Origin: Gimibacter soli
GTDB taxonomy: Bacteria > Pseudomonadota > Alphaproteobacteria > Sphingomonadales > Kordiimonadaceae
NCBI RefSeq assembly: GCF_028463845.1
Contig: NZ_CP116805.1
Location: 806,001 to 870,000, forward strand
DNA: 64,000 bases
Reading direction: 5' to 3'
How positions within the stretch are numbered: the first letter of the stretch is position 1; each line of letters starts with the position of its first letter. A program made the position numbers and the translations under genes. Below are positions 1 through 8,616 of the stretch, piece after piece. A model generated the notes under the pieces. It was not told the DNA's origin, ran no database searches, and worked only from the letters and a program-made list of their open reading frames with translations.

Positions 1-84
1 TGGATGACCGGCCGCCTGAAACCCGCGCTTGAAGAAGCCGACAAGCTTTACGCGGGCGGCACCGGGGCCGTGAACCGGGTCTGA
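1..84 (+). CDS. C-terminal end of an unidentified protein (partial)
   Basis: An open frame runs in from the left edge and stops at a TGA at 82-84, giving 27 residues that end in TGAVNRV. The codons are GC-rich and typical of the window, so this is very likely the tail of a real gene. Too little is present to name a family. It lies about 100 bases upstream of the sugar dehydrogenase gene on the same strand. Confidence 0.6.
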   Translation, partial: WMTGRLKPALEEADKLYAGGTGAVNRV

Positions 85-180
85 CGTCGCTTCACCGCGC
101 GACTGCAGCGGTCTGTCGCCAAACTGTCGTCTCCTTTGCGCCGCCGTGCGAGCGTCCTGCCTGTGGCAAAGGGGGCATTT

Positions 181-1341
181 ATGCACGGATCGGTGAAAAC
201 AAGGGCTTTCAGTGGTGTGCTTGCGGCGTTGGTGTGGTTTGCTGCGCCAGCAGAGGCGGCTTGGGCGGCGGATTCCGAACCGATCGTCAGCGAGGCGGCA
301 ACTTTCAAACTGGAAACCGTCGCAGAGGGGCTCGAGGTCCCCTGGAGCTTCGCTTTCCTGCCCGATGGCCGCGCCCTGATTGGCGAGCGCGAGGTCGGAC
401 GGCTCAGTATTCTTGACCTGACGAGTGGCACACGGGAGCCCGTTGAAGGGCTGCCGGACATGCTTCGCGATGGTTCCATCAGTGCCGGGCTTTTTGACAT
501 TGTGCCGCATCCCGATTTTGCCACCAACCGGCAGATATATCTGGTGCATGCGGTGGGCAGCATCGAGGCAAGCGGCCTTGCCATTACGCGTGCTGAACTG
601 GAAAACGACAAGCTTGTCCACTTGCAGCAACTATTTGAAACCGGGCCTCGTCTGGCGGGGAAGTGGCACTTCGGCGGGCGGCTGGTGCTGCAGGGTGGCT
701 ATATGTTCCTGACCACGGGGGACGGTTACGAGTTCAAGGCGCTGTCACAAGACCTGTCGACCCATGCGGGCAAGATCATCCGGCTTCATGATGACGGCAA
801 GGTGCCAACCGACAATCCTTTCGTGGGCAAGCCCGATGCTCGCCCGGAAATCTGGGCCTACGGGCTGCGCAATCCCCAATCCATGACGCTTCAGCCGGCG
901 ACGGGCGCCTTGTGGACGGTTGAGCATGGTCCACAGGGTGGTGACGAGGTGAATGTCATCAAGCCCGGCCGCAATTATGGATGGCCCGTTATCACATATG
1001 GCGAGGAATATGGCGGTGGTCCCATCGGTGATGGCATCACCCACAAGGAAGGGATGGAACAACCGCTATATTATTGGCGGCCCTCAATCGCGCCGAGCGG
1101 TGCCACATTCTACACCGGGGCCAGCTTCCCGGGTTGGCAGGGCAGCCTGTTCGTCGGGGCACTGGCGCAGACCCACCTCAACCGCCTTGTCGTCGAAGAT
1201 GGCCGCGTGATCCACGAGGAGCGTTTGCTGGCAGATCAGGGATGGCGCGTACGCTTCGTGGTCGAAGGACCTGACGGATGCCTTTACATCGGCAACGATG
1301 ATGGACTTATCGTTCGCCTGCGCGCTGCGGCGAATGACTGA
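181..1341 (+). CDS. PQQ-dependent sugar dehydrogenase, secreted
   Basis: A 386-residue protein of the glucose/sorbosone dehydrogenase family, a soluble periplasmic beta-propeller that normally oxidises aldose sugars with pyrroloquinoline quinone. The start is the ATG at 181, preceded by an AAGGGGGC ribosome site; an upstream in-frame TTG at 136 has no such support. Residues 1-30 form a signal peptide ending near AEAAWAA. Family landmarks are the first blade (VPWSFAFLPDGR), GKIIRLHDDG, the WAYGLRNPQ stretch, and the EHGPQGGDEVN and GRNYGWP motifs of the active-site region. The 3' end overlaps the convergent gene at 1307 by 35 bases. No PQQ biosynthesis gene is visible, so the sugar substrate is unknown. 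Confidence 0.88.
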   Translation: MHGSVKTRAFSGVLAALVWFAAPAEAAWAADSEPIVSEAATFKLETVAEGLEVPWSFAFLPDGRALIGEREVGRLSILDLTSGTREPVEGLPDMLRDGSISAGLFDIVPHPDFATNRQIYLVHAVGSIEASGLAITRAELENDKLVHLQQLFETGPRLAGKWHFGGRLVLQGGYMFLTTGDGYEFKALSQDLSTHAGKIIRLHDDGKVPTDNPFVGKPDARPEIWAYGLRNPQSMTLQPATGALWTVEHGPQGGDEVNVIKPGRNYGWPVITYGEEYGGGPIGDGITHKEGMEQPLYYWRPSIAPSGATFYTGASFPGWQGSLFVGALAQTHLNRLVVEDGRVIHEERLLADQGWRVRFVVEGPDGCLYIGNDDGLIVRLRAAAND

Positions 1342-2155
1342 CCGGGTGATTTGCGGTCGCATCGACACCATAGCGCTGGAGCAGCTTTGACCATTCCGGG
1401 CTTTCCGTGAGTGTCCTGAGGCGCGCCTCAAGGTCGGGCCGCGTGGGCGGGATCATGGCTTGCAGCATATAGCTGGAAAGCGGGGTGGTGACTTCCTGCA
1501 CATATTGCAGTTCGGTGGCGATATCCGCCCGGTGCCGACGAGCAAAGCTGATGGTTGAACGCATGATGTAGGTAAATTCCGCCCGGTCGGAAAGTACGCG
1601 TTTCAGCAGGGCATGTGTGCCCTCGCCGTCCTGCCGGGCAACGAGGCCTTCTGTCACCATACGATCCAGCGGTGGTGGCAGGCGGTGCCCGCGGGTAGCC
1701 GCAATTGTCAGCCCCGTGAAACTGGAAGGCCGCGATGGATCGACCATGATCCCCGGCTTCGCCAGAAGAATGTTGGCATCGGGATACAGATCCACCCACC
1801 GGAACCGGGTGTCGGCATCCTCACCCCATCCCCATGCAGGTGTGGCCCAGAGGACGATCCAGCCATCTTCACATGAGACGCCTTCAGCCGGGCAATTTCC
1901 GGATATCCAGCTTTCGAGATTGCGATTCAGCCGTACCCGCGAAAGGACAACAGCTTCGTAGCTCAGGCCGTCGTTTTCTGCGGCCTGAAGCATCGTTGTT
2001 ACGTCGGCAGTGAGGCCCGGAAGCCCCGGCAGGTCCTGCAAGACATTGAAGGGCGGCTGCTCGTGATAATCGAGAATCCGGACGATTTCAGCCCTCGCGG
2101 CAGAGGCAGCAAACAAAAGCAGGAACACAGCGAAGATCGTCGATTCTTTTCTCAT
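1307..2155 (-). CDS. Periplasmic substrate-binding protein-like
   Basis: A 282-residue protein with a clear signal peptide (residues 1-22, ending AARA) followed by a fold like the bacterial family 3 solute-binding domain: an early ILDYHEQPPFN segment, a central domain with the LTIAATRGH element typical of the lobe hinge, and a C-terminal helix resembling ESPEWSKLLQRYG. No permease or ATPase lies nearby, so it is either an orphan binding protein or a sensor-type homologue. It converges on the sugar dehydrogenase with a 35-base overlap, so the two transcripts are antisense at their ends. The family call is moderate and the ligand unknown. Confidence 0.65.
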   Translation of the reverse strand: MRKESTIFAVFLLLFAASAARAEIVRILDYHEQPPFNVLQDLPGLPGLTADVTTMLQAAENDGLSYEAVVLSRVRLNRNLESWISGNCPAEGVSCEDGWIVLWATPAWGWGEDADTRFRWVDLYPDANILLAKPGIMVDPSRPSSFTGLTIAATRGHRLPPPLDRMVTEGLVARQDGEGTHALLKRVLSDRAEFTYIMRSTISFARRHRADIATELQYVQEVTTPLSSYMLQAMIPPTRPDLEARLRTLTESPEWSKLLQRYGVDATANHPVSHSPQRAGER

Positions 2156-2345
2156 AGTCCGTTTTGTCGCTGTTGCCTGATTGCGGGTCAGGGTTGGTCT
2201 TTACGGGTCGGGAGTCAAGATAAGGCGACAGTTTGAACCATAGGGCTGTGAAAATGCCTTAAATCTTCCCATTCATTGACATGAATCCGCCCTTTCAGGT
2301 AGCCATAATACAAGCATTGATCGCATTTTGCGTTGGAGCTTTCCC

Positions 2346-4250
2346 ATGCGCATTCCGCCTATCTCCCTTGTATTGCTGGCGCTTGTTGCCGGCTGCGCGT
2401 CGATGCCGACGCACCAGCTGCCGGGCGTTGAACCCTCGGCACCGTCCCTTCTTGTCGGCGAGGAACTACCGGTTTGCCAGGCGTTCGTTCGCTCCTGGCA
2501 GACGGTCCATGCCGGGCCGGGGCTCGCTGAAGAATGGGACTTCGATCCACGCCAGATATTCGGTGACGCCAGTGTCACCTCTGTGCCGGATGCCCGGAAA
2601 GAGAATGTTCGGAGTACGCTGTATGGTGTTTCACGGACATTCCCGATCGACTTTGACGGCGATGGTGACATGGAAATCATCCATATGCAGGGTGAATCCT
2701 ATGGCTGGCGGCTTCGCGGAGCCAATTTTCTGCTGTTCGAGGACTGGCCCACATTCTGGGCGACAGCTGAGGAGCGGGGAACGCTTCATTACAAGTTCCG
2801 GGACCGGGTGAGGAAAACCTATCGCGGCAGGGGAACGGGCCTGAGGCCCGAGGAAAAGGCTGAAATCGAGCGTCAGGGTGTTTGGGCCAACGGGCTTGAA
2901 ATATATCCACCTAAAGAAAAGCGCGAATTTGTCCAGAATCTGCTGAGCCTGCGCGGGGCCGAACGTGCTGTGCTGATCAATGATAATGGCGTCTTATACA
3001 CTATGAGCGCGCCTTACATGGGCTTCAGTCACCGTTACAATCTCTCCGAACTTCATCGGTTGAACGGTGCCGATGGGCCGATGCTTGCCTGCAGGGTTCA
3101 GGTGCTGCCGACCTATGAAAGCCTCGCTGCGTTCAAGGAGCAGTCGGCCTTCTACCATATCCTCAGTCGCATGTATGCGGCGGGAAGCGGCAGTGCATGT
3201 CAGGGGTCGATGGGCTGGACGGCGCAGCCGCTGGAGCATCCTTTCCTGATGGCGTTTCACCGGCCGCAGGCGATGCAGGCAGAACATGAACGAGAGAATG
3301 ACAAGGTGGAAAGCCTTCGGCCTGACGTGCGCCAGATGCTGCTGATGACATGGGGTGCATCGGACCCGCAAAGCTGGCAGGTATATCTGAGGCTGAAAGA
3401 TGCCAGCGCCGAATTCATCGCGCAGCTGGCAGCATACTACAGGCAGCATTTCCCAGCTCTCGCGGAGGGGGCAGAAGGCCACGCGGCAGAGGCCTACAGG
3501 CTGATCATCGACAGCCTGATCTATAATCCCGCAAGGATTGACGGCGCTGACTACAAGTTGCTCGGCAACAAGGCCATTCCGGCGCAGGGCGTGCGGGACG
3601 ACGACAGTCCGGCCGCAATCGCACGTGCCTTCAATCACTATTACCGGACGGAACGAGGTGGCTCCAGTTCACCTGCGGCGATTGCGGCAGCGCTTTACAC
3701 AAGGCAGGATGTAAAGGAAATCGAGGTGCTGGTGAAGGCAATGCGCCAAAGGTGGCTCCTGTCCGCACAGGAGAACGCACGTCGCCGCAACGAACCCGAG
3801 CCGACCGAGCTGCTGCCCTTGCCATCGGAAATTGTGCTCGCGAGTCTCGGCGACGTCGTGTTGATGGATCTGATCGCCCGCGAGGGGGGTGATTTCAAGG
3901 CACCGACCAATCATTTCGGCAAAACACCGCTGATGTATGCCGCGCAGGCAGACGATGCGGTTTCAGTGCGCTATCTGATCGCGGCGGACGCCGATATCAA
4001 CGCGCGCACGAAGAGCACCGACCGCTGCAACGCCCTCAGGCAGGATCACCGTTCGGCCTTGATGTATGCCGCAGAAAACGCGGGAGAAGAGGTCATTCGT
4101 CTTCTTGTCGGGGCGGGCGCAGATACAAGCGTGAAGGATAGCCAGGGCAACGGTTTGCAGTGGTATCTCGCCCGTAACCAGATACTGGGGGATGCAGCCA
4201 AGGCCCGGATGGCTGCTGTGTTGGGGCCACCGCAGCCGCTCAGTCGTTGA
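2346..4250 (+). CDS. Large lipoprotein with C-terminal ankyrin repeats
   Basis: A 634-residue protein. The ATG at 2346 is chosen because it begins directly with a lipoprotein signal peptide (LVLLALVAGC, lipobox cysteine near residue 18); the in-frame TTG at 2328 would only add six residues. Around residue 105 there is a DFDGDGDMEII motif, which looks like an FG-GAP or EF-hand type calcium loop. The middle part is not recognised. The last roughly 120 residues contain at least two ankyrin repeats (KTPLMYAAQADD, SALMYAAENAGEEV), normally used for protein binding. The protein is expected on the outer or inner membrane facing the periplasm. It is divergent from the binding-protein gene across about 190 bases. 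Confidence 0.7.
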   Translation: MRIPPISLVLLALVAGCASMPTHQLPGVEPSAPSLLVGEELPVCQAFVRSWQTVHAGPGLAEEWDFDPRQIFGDASVTSVPDARKENVRSTLYGVSRTFPIDFDGDGDMEIIHMQGESYGWRLRGANFLLFEDWPTFWATAEERGTLHYKFRDRVRKTYRGRGTGLRPEEKAEIERQGVWANGLEIYPPKEKREFVQNLLSLRGAERAVLINDNGVLYTMSAPYMGFSHRYNLSELHRLNGADGPMLACRVQVLPTYESLAAFKEQSAFYHILSRMYAAGSGSACQGSMGWTAQPLEHPFLMAFHRPQAMQAEHERENDKVESLRPDVRQMLLMTWGASDPQSWQVYLRLKDASAEFIAQLAAYYRQHFPALAEGAEGHAAEAYRLIIDSLIYNPARIDGADYKLLGNKAIPAQGVRDDDSPAAIARAFNHYYRTERGGSSSPAAIAAALYTRQDVKEIEVLVKAMRQRWLLSAQENARRRNEPEPTELLPLPSEIVLASLGDVVLMDLIAREGGDFKAPTNHFGKTPLMYAAQADDAVSVRYLIAADADINARTKSTDRCNALRQDHRSALMYAAENAGEEVIRLLVGAGADTSVKDSQGNGLQWYLARNQILGDAAKARMAAVLGPPQPLSR

Positions 4251-4304
4251 TCGCTGTTTCCTGCATTTTCTGCGCATCAACGTGGGCTGCGGAAAACGCG
4301 TGTC

Positions 4305-5855
4305 TTAGTGTTTGTTCTTGCCCCAGGCCCAGTCTTTCTGCTGGGTGAAAAAAGGTACGACTGGTGCGAAGCGCGTGTCGGGACTGGCGCTGCGCCAAGC
4401 TTGCCATAATGCGACCTGGTCGGCGAAGAAGAAGCAGAAGCGTTCCGGGTCAGCCAGCGATCGCCGCATGTGGAAATATAGTGCTTGCGCGGTAAAACGC
4501 GCAAAGTCCCGGCCTGCTGCCGTGGCATTGACGCTGAAATTGCCTGCGGAGATCGCCTCCCATGGTAGCCGCATCGGGCGCCGGGCCTTGCCCAGAACCC
4601 CGGCCACCAGCTGCACATCGGCTTCCTCCGGAGCGGAGAAGCAAGGCGCTTGCATCAACTGTCCATCGATATCTGCTACCGCGATGCGGGCGTAATGATC
4701 CAGATACCGGTGCAGGAACAGATAGCGGGCCCCGGCGAAATACCCGGTGCGGGCGTCGCGCTGCCAGCCGGACATGTCCACCGGATCGACGGTGATCCTG
4801 ATCTCCATCCCTGCATGTTGTGCCAGCAGCTTTTCATCCGGCCGAAAGCCAACACAATGAAGGTGAAGGCAGGTCCGGCCCAGAACCCTTTCTGCCGAGG
4901 CAAGAAAGGTTTCTCCGTACCGCCTGAAATATTTCTCGTCTGTGGAAACCAGTACTGCGTCTTGTTCGGGTATCGCCCGGACCGGGGGCGTTTCGCAGGC
5001 CAGCCACAAATCGTCCGGCAGGGCAGCGGCCGCCAGGGTGGTCGGGGCAACCAGCATCCGGTGCGGCTGGAAGATGCCGATGCAACACCCTTGTGAAGAG
5101 GCAGCATCGGCAAAGGCTGCTTCGGCAGCGATCAGGTCCCCGGCTGACTGCGCGGCGATCGCACGGTGAAGCGGGATTGTGGTGTTGGTGGCAATGCGTT
5201 GTATCCGGCCTTGGATCCATGCCTGCAGTGTGGCAAGGCTTTCCCGGGCTCTGCGACGCAAGGCAGGGCGACTGGGCCTGCCGTGACCTGTAATATAGGG
5301 CAACAGGCGCCGATAACGGGCGAGCAAGGCAAAGTCGGCGACGGTGGAAACCTGGTGGGGCAGCAATAGCTGGCGGTCTGGACTGGCCAGCATGCGGCAC
5401 GCAGTTTGTTCAAGTGGCCGCCACAATCGCATGACCCGGAGTTGCCAAGCCAACTCATATTGGAGTTGCAGGTCGAGTTTCGAGGTATGCAGAATTCGAA
5501 GTCGAGCAATAAGTGGGGCTGACCAGTCGGCTTCATACAGCCGAATTGCGACCCCCACTGCACATACAACTACCTCTAGCGGGGCTTCGGGCGTGCAGAA
5601 GCGGGCGACGAGCTGGCGTGCGATCTCGCCGACGTTCTCCTCTCCCTGATACCTTGCACTCCAGTTCGGGTAGGGAGGTCCAACCGTCACCCGTGCACCG
5701 ACATCATCTGATTCGACGACGTGAAATTCCCGAAGCAGGGTTGTCAGGGCTTCCGGATCACTGATCGTGGCTGCCCGATGGAGGGCTGAACTGCAGGTAT
5801 TGGCGTCGGTTGAGGACAGAGACATAAGCAAGCCCGTTTGAGTAGGGTCCGGCAT
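4305..5855 (-). CDS. Glycosyltransferase-like protein of unknown function
   Basis: A 516-residue protein with no family I can name firmly. The start at 5855 is preferred because AGAAGG lies six bases upstream; the longer in-frame extension (to 5975) reads like non-coding sequence. The N-terminal half is helical and may be repeat-like. The C-terminal half from about residue 270 looks like a GT-A fold: a VLVSTDEKYF strand-turn, LHLHCVGF, a VADIDGQL stretch that could hold a DxD-type metal site, and a FFFADQVALW segment. This resembles sugar-nucleotide transferases that act on surface polysaccharide, but this is inference. It converges on the ankyrin lipoprotein and diverges from the TSUP gene across about 210 bases. 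Confidence 0.55.
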   Translation of the reverse strand: MPDPTQTGLLMSLSSTDANTCSSALHRAATISDPEALTTLLREFHVVESDDVGARVTVGPPYPNWSARYQGEENVGEIARQLVARFCTPEAPLEVVVCAVGVAIRLYEADWSAPLIARLRILHTSKLDLQLQYELAWQLRVMRLWRPLEQTACRMLASPDRQLLLPHQVSTVADFALLARYRRLLPYITGHGRPSRPALRRRARESLATLQAWIQGRIQRIATNTTIPLHRAIAAQSAGDLIAAEAAFADAASSQGCCIGIFQPHRMLVAPTTLAAAALPDDLWLACETPPVRAIPEQDAVLVSTDEKYFRRYGETFLASAERVLGRTCLHLHCVGFRPDEKLLAQHAGMEIRITVDPVDMSGWQRDARTGYFAGARYLFLHRYLDHYARIAVADIDGQLMQAPCFSAPEEADVQLVAGVLGKARRPMRLPWEAISAGNFSVNATAAGRDFARFTAQALYFHMRRSLADPERFCFFFADQVALWQAWRSASPDTRFAPVVPFFTQQKDWAWGKNKH

Positions 5856-6068
5856 AACATGCCTTCTGATTGTATGTCGAGGCACGTTCTTGGCGAGTAG
5901 CTGGAAACGAAGCAGGCCCCGGAGCGTGGCATGGAGGCCGCAGGATGTGCGAAAAGCTGGCCGGGCGGCCCGCAACCGTTTGCATCCGCGCGGTTTTTTC
6001 GGTAGGACAGAAGGACGATCCCGTTCTACCCGGCGGCCGCGATCCGGTCGCTACGCGCAGGGTCCCCG

Positions 6069-7010
6069 ATGCCGCTTTATCTGCCCATCGCCGAGCTTTC
6101 GATGAACATCTTCCTCGTGGTTTCCATGGGGGGTGCTGTCGGCTTTCTGTCGGGCATGTTCGGGGTCGGTGGCGGCTTCCTGATGACCCCATTGCTGATG
6201 TTCGCCGGCGTGCCGCCAACCGTGGCGGTGGCAACAGGTGCGAACCAGTTAACGGCGGCGAGCGTGTCGGGTGCGATGGCGCACTGGCGGCGCGGCGGGG
6301 TTGACCTCAAGATGGGGCTGGTGCTGACGGCCGGTGGCGCGGTCGGCGCCTTTGTCGGCGCTTTCCTCTTCAAGCTTTTGCGCGCGGCCGGGCAAGTGGA
6401 CCTGATGATCTCGCTTGCCTATGTCCTGTTCCTTGGCGCGGTTGGCGGGCTGATGTTTGTGGAAAGCGTGCGGGCGATCCTGCGCGCGCGGGCCGGCACC
6501 CCGCCCCCGATGAAGCCGCGCGAGGAACGCCACAAGGCCTGGATCCACAAACTGCCGTGGAAGATGCGGTTCAAGAAATCGCGGCTTTATATCTCGGCCC
6601 TTCTGCCGATCGGGATCGGCTTTCTGGTCGGTATCCTGTCCTCGATCATGGGGGTGGGCGGCGGCTTCATCATGGTGCCGGCGATGATCTATCTCCTTGG
6701 CATGCCGACGGGCGTGGTGATCGGCACCTCGCTTTTCCAGATCATTTTCGTGACAGCGCTGACCACCATCTTCCATTCGGTGAATACGCAAACGGTGGAT
6801 ATCCCGCTTGCCATCCTCCTGCTGATCGGTGCGGTGACAGGGGCGCAGATCGGCGCCAAGGTCGGCATGCGGCTGAAGCCCGAACAGATGCGGGCGCTGC
6901 TGGCGCTTATCGTGCTGCTCGTGGGCCTGCGCATGGCGGTCGATCTGGTGATCGAACCCGATGAGCTTTACAGCATCAGCGATATGGACGGTGCGGAGGA
7001 GCGGCCATGA
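6069..7010 (+). CDS. TSUP (TauE/SafE) family sulfite/organosulfonate exporter
   Basis: A 313-residue inner-membrane protein of the TSUP family, which moves small sulfur anions such as sulfite or organosulfonates. The two halves each begin with the family signature: GMFGVGGGFLMTPLLM near residues 30-45 and SIMGVGGGFIMVPAMI in the second half, each followed by several hydrophobic helices. A cytoplasmic basic loop (RKAWIHKLPW region) separates the halves. The stop overlaps the start of the next gene by ATGA, so the two are translationally coupled. The pairing with TIGR02186 and a nearby TusA suggests a sulfur role here. Confidence 0.88.
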   Translation: MPLYLPIAELSMNIFLVVSMGGAVGFLSGMFGVGGGFLMTPLLMFAGVPPTVAVATGANQLTAASVSGAMAHWRRGGVDLKMGLVLTAGGAVGAFVGAFLFKLLRAAGQVDLMISLAYVLFLGAVGGLMFVESVRAILRARAGTPPPMKPREERHKAWIHKLPWKMRFKKSRLYISALLPIGIGFLVGILSSIMGVGGGFIMVPAMIYLLGMPTGVVIGTSLFQIIFVTALTTIFHSVNTQTVDIPLAILLLIGAVTGAQIGAKVGMRLKPEQMRALLALIVLLVGLRMAVDLVIEPDELYSISDMDGAEERP

Positions 7011-7756
7011 AACGCTGGCTCACGCTCCTCGCCCTTCTCGCTTTCAGCGCGCCGGCATCCGCGCTGGTGACCGATATTTCGGAGCGGCGGATCGAAATCC
7101 GCTACAGCTTCAACGGCGCCGATCTCATCCTCTTTGGCGCTGTCGGCTCCACGGTGCTCGGCTCGGATACCTCCGGCATCGATATCGTCGTTGTGGTGCG
7201 CGGGCCCGAAGCCCCCACCAAGCTCCGCCGCAAGGATCGGGTTGCCGGCATATGGGTGAACCATGCCTCGCTGACCCTGCCGTCTGCCCCCGGCTATTAT
7301 GCCGTGGCGGCCAACCGGCACTTGGCGGACATCGCCACCCCTGACCTGTTCACGGCCTCCGGCATCGGTTTTTCAAACCTGCGGCTCGCCTACAAGGGCG
7401 GTCCGGGGAAGGCTGAAATGGCACCTGATTTCATGAGCGCCCTGAAGCGCCTGCGGGCTGAGGACGGGCTCCTGAGGGAAGAACTGGACGCCGTGAAGAT
7501 CATCGGCGAAGGGCTGTTTCGCACCAATGTGCGCCTGCCTGCCAATGCGCCCGTTGGCCAGTATCAGGTGGATGCCTTTGTCTTTCAGGACGGGCAACTG
7601 CAAGCCCGCAACCGCATCGACATGACGGTCGACAAGGAAGGCTTCGAACGCGCGGTTTATAGCTTCGCGCACGAATGGCCTTTCTTTTACGGGCTTACCG
7701 CTGTGCTGATCGCCCTGATGGCAGGGTGGGTCGCCGCGCTTGTCGGGCGGCGCTAG
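7007..7756 (+). CDS. TIGR02186 family membrane-anchored protein
   Basis: A 249-residue protein with a signal peptide (residues 1-20, ending SAPASA), a periplasmic domain, and one C-terminal transmembrane helix (about residues 222-243, GLTAVLIALMAGWVAALVG). The ISERRIEIRYSFNGADLILFGAV segment right after the signal peptide is characteristic of TIGR02186, a conserved alphaproteobacterial family of unknown function. The family is regularly encoded next to a TSUP transporter, as here with a 4-base overlap. A role as an accessory to sulfur-compound export is inferred from that linkage only. Its stop overlaps the convergent tusA-like gene by four bases. Confidence 0.85.
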   Translation: MKRWLTLLALLAFSAPASALVTDISERRIEIRYSFNGADLILFGAVGSTVLGSDTSGIDIVVVVRGPEAPTKLRRKDRVAGIWVNHASLTLPSAPGYYAVAANRHLADIATPDLFTASGIGFSNLRLAYKGGPGKAEMAPDFMSALKRLRAEDGLLREELDAVKIIGEGLFRTNVRLPANAPVGQYQVDAFVFQDGQLQARNRIDMTVDKEGFERAVYSFAHEWPFFYGLTAVLIALMAGWVAALVGRR

Positions 7757-8007
7757 CCGGCGCTTTCGCCCGCGCCCTTTTCAATATCGAAATGGTAGAT
7801 GCCGTCCTTCACCTCGGCCATCAGTAGCCGATGGCCGGCGATGGTGCAAAAAGCCGGGATGTCGTTCGCCGTCGCCGGATCGGAAGCGGTCAGGTGGAGC
7901 CTGTCGCCGGGCTTCAGGTCGTCAAGCGCGCGCCGCAGCCGCAGTACCGGCATCGGGCACTTCAATCCTCGCGTATCAAGTCCGTGCATTATCTTTATCT
8001 GGTCCAA
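7753..8007 (-). CDS. TusA-family sulfurtransferase
   Basis: An 84-residue TusA/SirA-type protein. The diagnostic motif is GLKCPMPVLRLRRAL near residue 15, where the cysteine of CPxP carries a persulfide that is handed to partners in thiolation or sulfur metabolism. The rest fits the family beta-alpha-beta-alpha layout, including the conserved LTASDPATANDIPAF stretch. It is cytosolic. It converges tail to tail with the TIGR02186 gene, overlapping by four bases, which adds to a local sulfur theme. Which TusA subtype (tRNA thiolation or sulfur oxidation) cannot be told. Confidence 0.88.
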   Translation of the reverse strand: MDQIKIMHGLDTRGLKCPMPVLRLRRALDDLKPGDRLHLTASDPATANDIPAFCTIAGHRLLMAEVKDGIYHFDIEKGAGESAG

Positions 8008-8112
8008 TCGTCCTCGTCCCTTCAGCTTAGACCCCGAAAGGTCAACAGGGGATTAATAGGCGCGGACAGATGAAGCGGAGATGAAGGGCGTTTATGCACG
8101 CCAGAAAAGGAA

Positions 8113-8139
8113 GAGGCCGGCATGGGTCGTGCCGGCCTC
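8113..8139 (-). terminator. Rho-independent terminator of the gene at 8213-8437
   Basis: A perfect 10-base-pair stem (GAGGCCGGCA with TGCCGGCCTC) around a 7-base loop. Read on the minus strand it is followed by TTCCTTTTCTGG, a T-rich tail, so it ends transcription of the small minus-strand gene just upstream. Confidence 0.75.
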
Positions 8140-8212
8140 AAGGACAGGGTCATGCGGGTTCGGGTGCTGAGTGACGCCCCTGTCCAAACGGGTTGATCGG
8201 AAAACGCGAAGC

Positions 8213-8437
8213 CTAGTGCAGGACGGCTTCTTCGCCGACGATGGCTTCGGTGGCCTTGGCATTCAGATGCTCGTGGATCGAAAGCCAGATATCGAAACCT
8301 TCGTCGTCGCCCAGCGCCTTCATCTTCTGCAGGGCCTGATCGGACATGAAGAAGGCATGGCTGCCGAAGTTCTTGAGGAGGTTTTCAGCCACGATGCCGT
8401 AATAGATGTTCGGGTCGAAAGGCAGGGGCTGTTGCAT
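8213..8437 (-). CDS. Small conserved-looking hypothetical protein
   Basis: A 74-residue protein of unknown function. The start at 8437 is set by AGGAGA six bases upstream (GAGGAGACGCACG then ATG). The sequence is acidic-amphipathic, with no signal peptide or membrane segment, and contains VAENLLKNFGSHAFFM and an IHEHLNAKATEAIVG helix. It has its own terminator downstream and a candidate promoter and palindrome upstream, so it is probably expressed as a single gene. I do not recognise the family. Confidence 0.6.
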   Translation of the reverse strand: MQQPLPFDPNIYYGIVAENLLKNFGSHAFFMSDQALQKMKALGDDEGFDIWLSIHEHLNAKATEAIVGEEAVLH

Positions 8438-8488
8438 CGTGCGTCTCCTCATGGGCGGTTGGATCGTGCCGATAGAGGAGCAACAGGC

Positions 8489-8503
8489 GTGCCAACTTGG
8501 CAC
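8489..8503. promoter_or_regulatory. 15-base palindrome upstream of the 74-residue gene
   Basis: GTGCCAA-C-TTGGCAC is a perfect dyad with 7-base arms, 52-66 bases upstream of the start at 8437. It has the size of a dimeric regulator site. A minus-strand TTGACA at 8548-8553 could be the -35 element; no clear -10 follows it. Confidence 0.4.
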
Positions 8504-8616
8504 ACGGCAGAAACGCTGGATCGTTCGCGGGTCGGTACAAACCGGATTGTCAAAATCTGCCGGGCGGGCGGCAAGGATGGCGGGGCAAAGCTTGCCTTGT
8601 AGCCGGGGACCGTCCC

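Noticed and set aside
4251-4304. Shared terminator hairpin (CGTTGAT/ATCAACG) between the ankyrin and glycosyltransferase-like genes
   Set aside because: The arms are only seven bases long with a loop of more than 20 and no T run, so it is not a convincing terminator.
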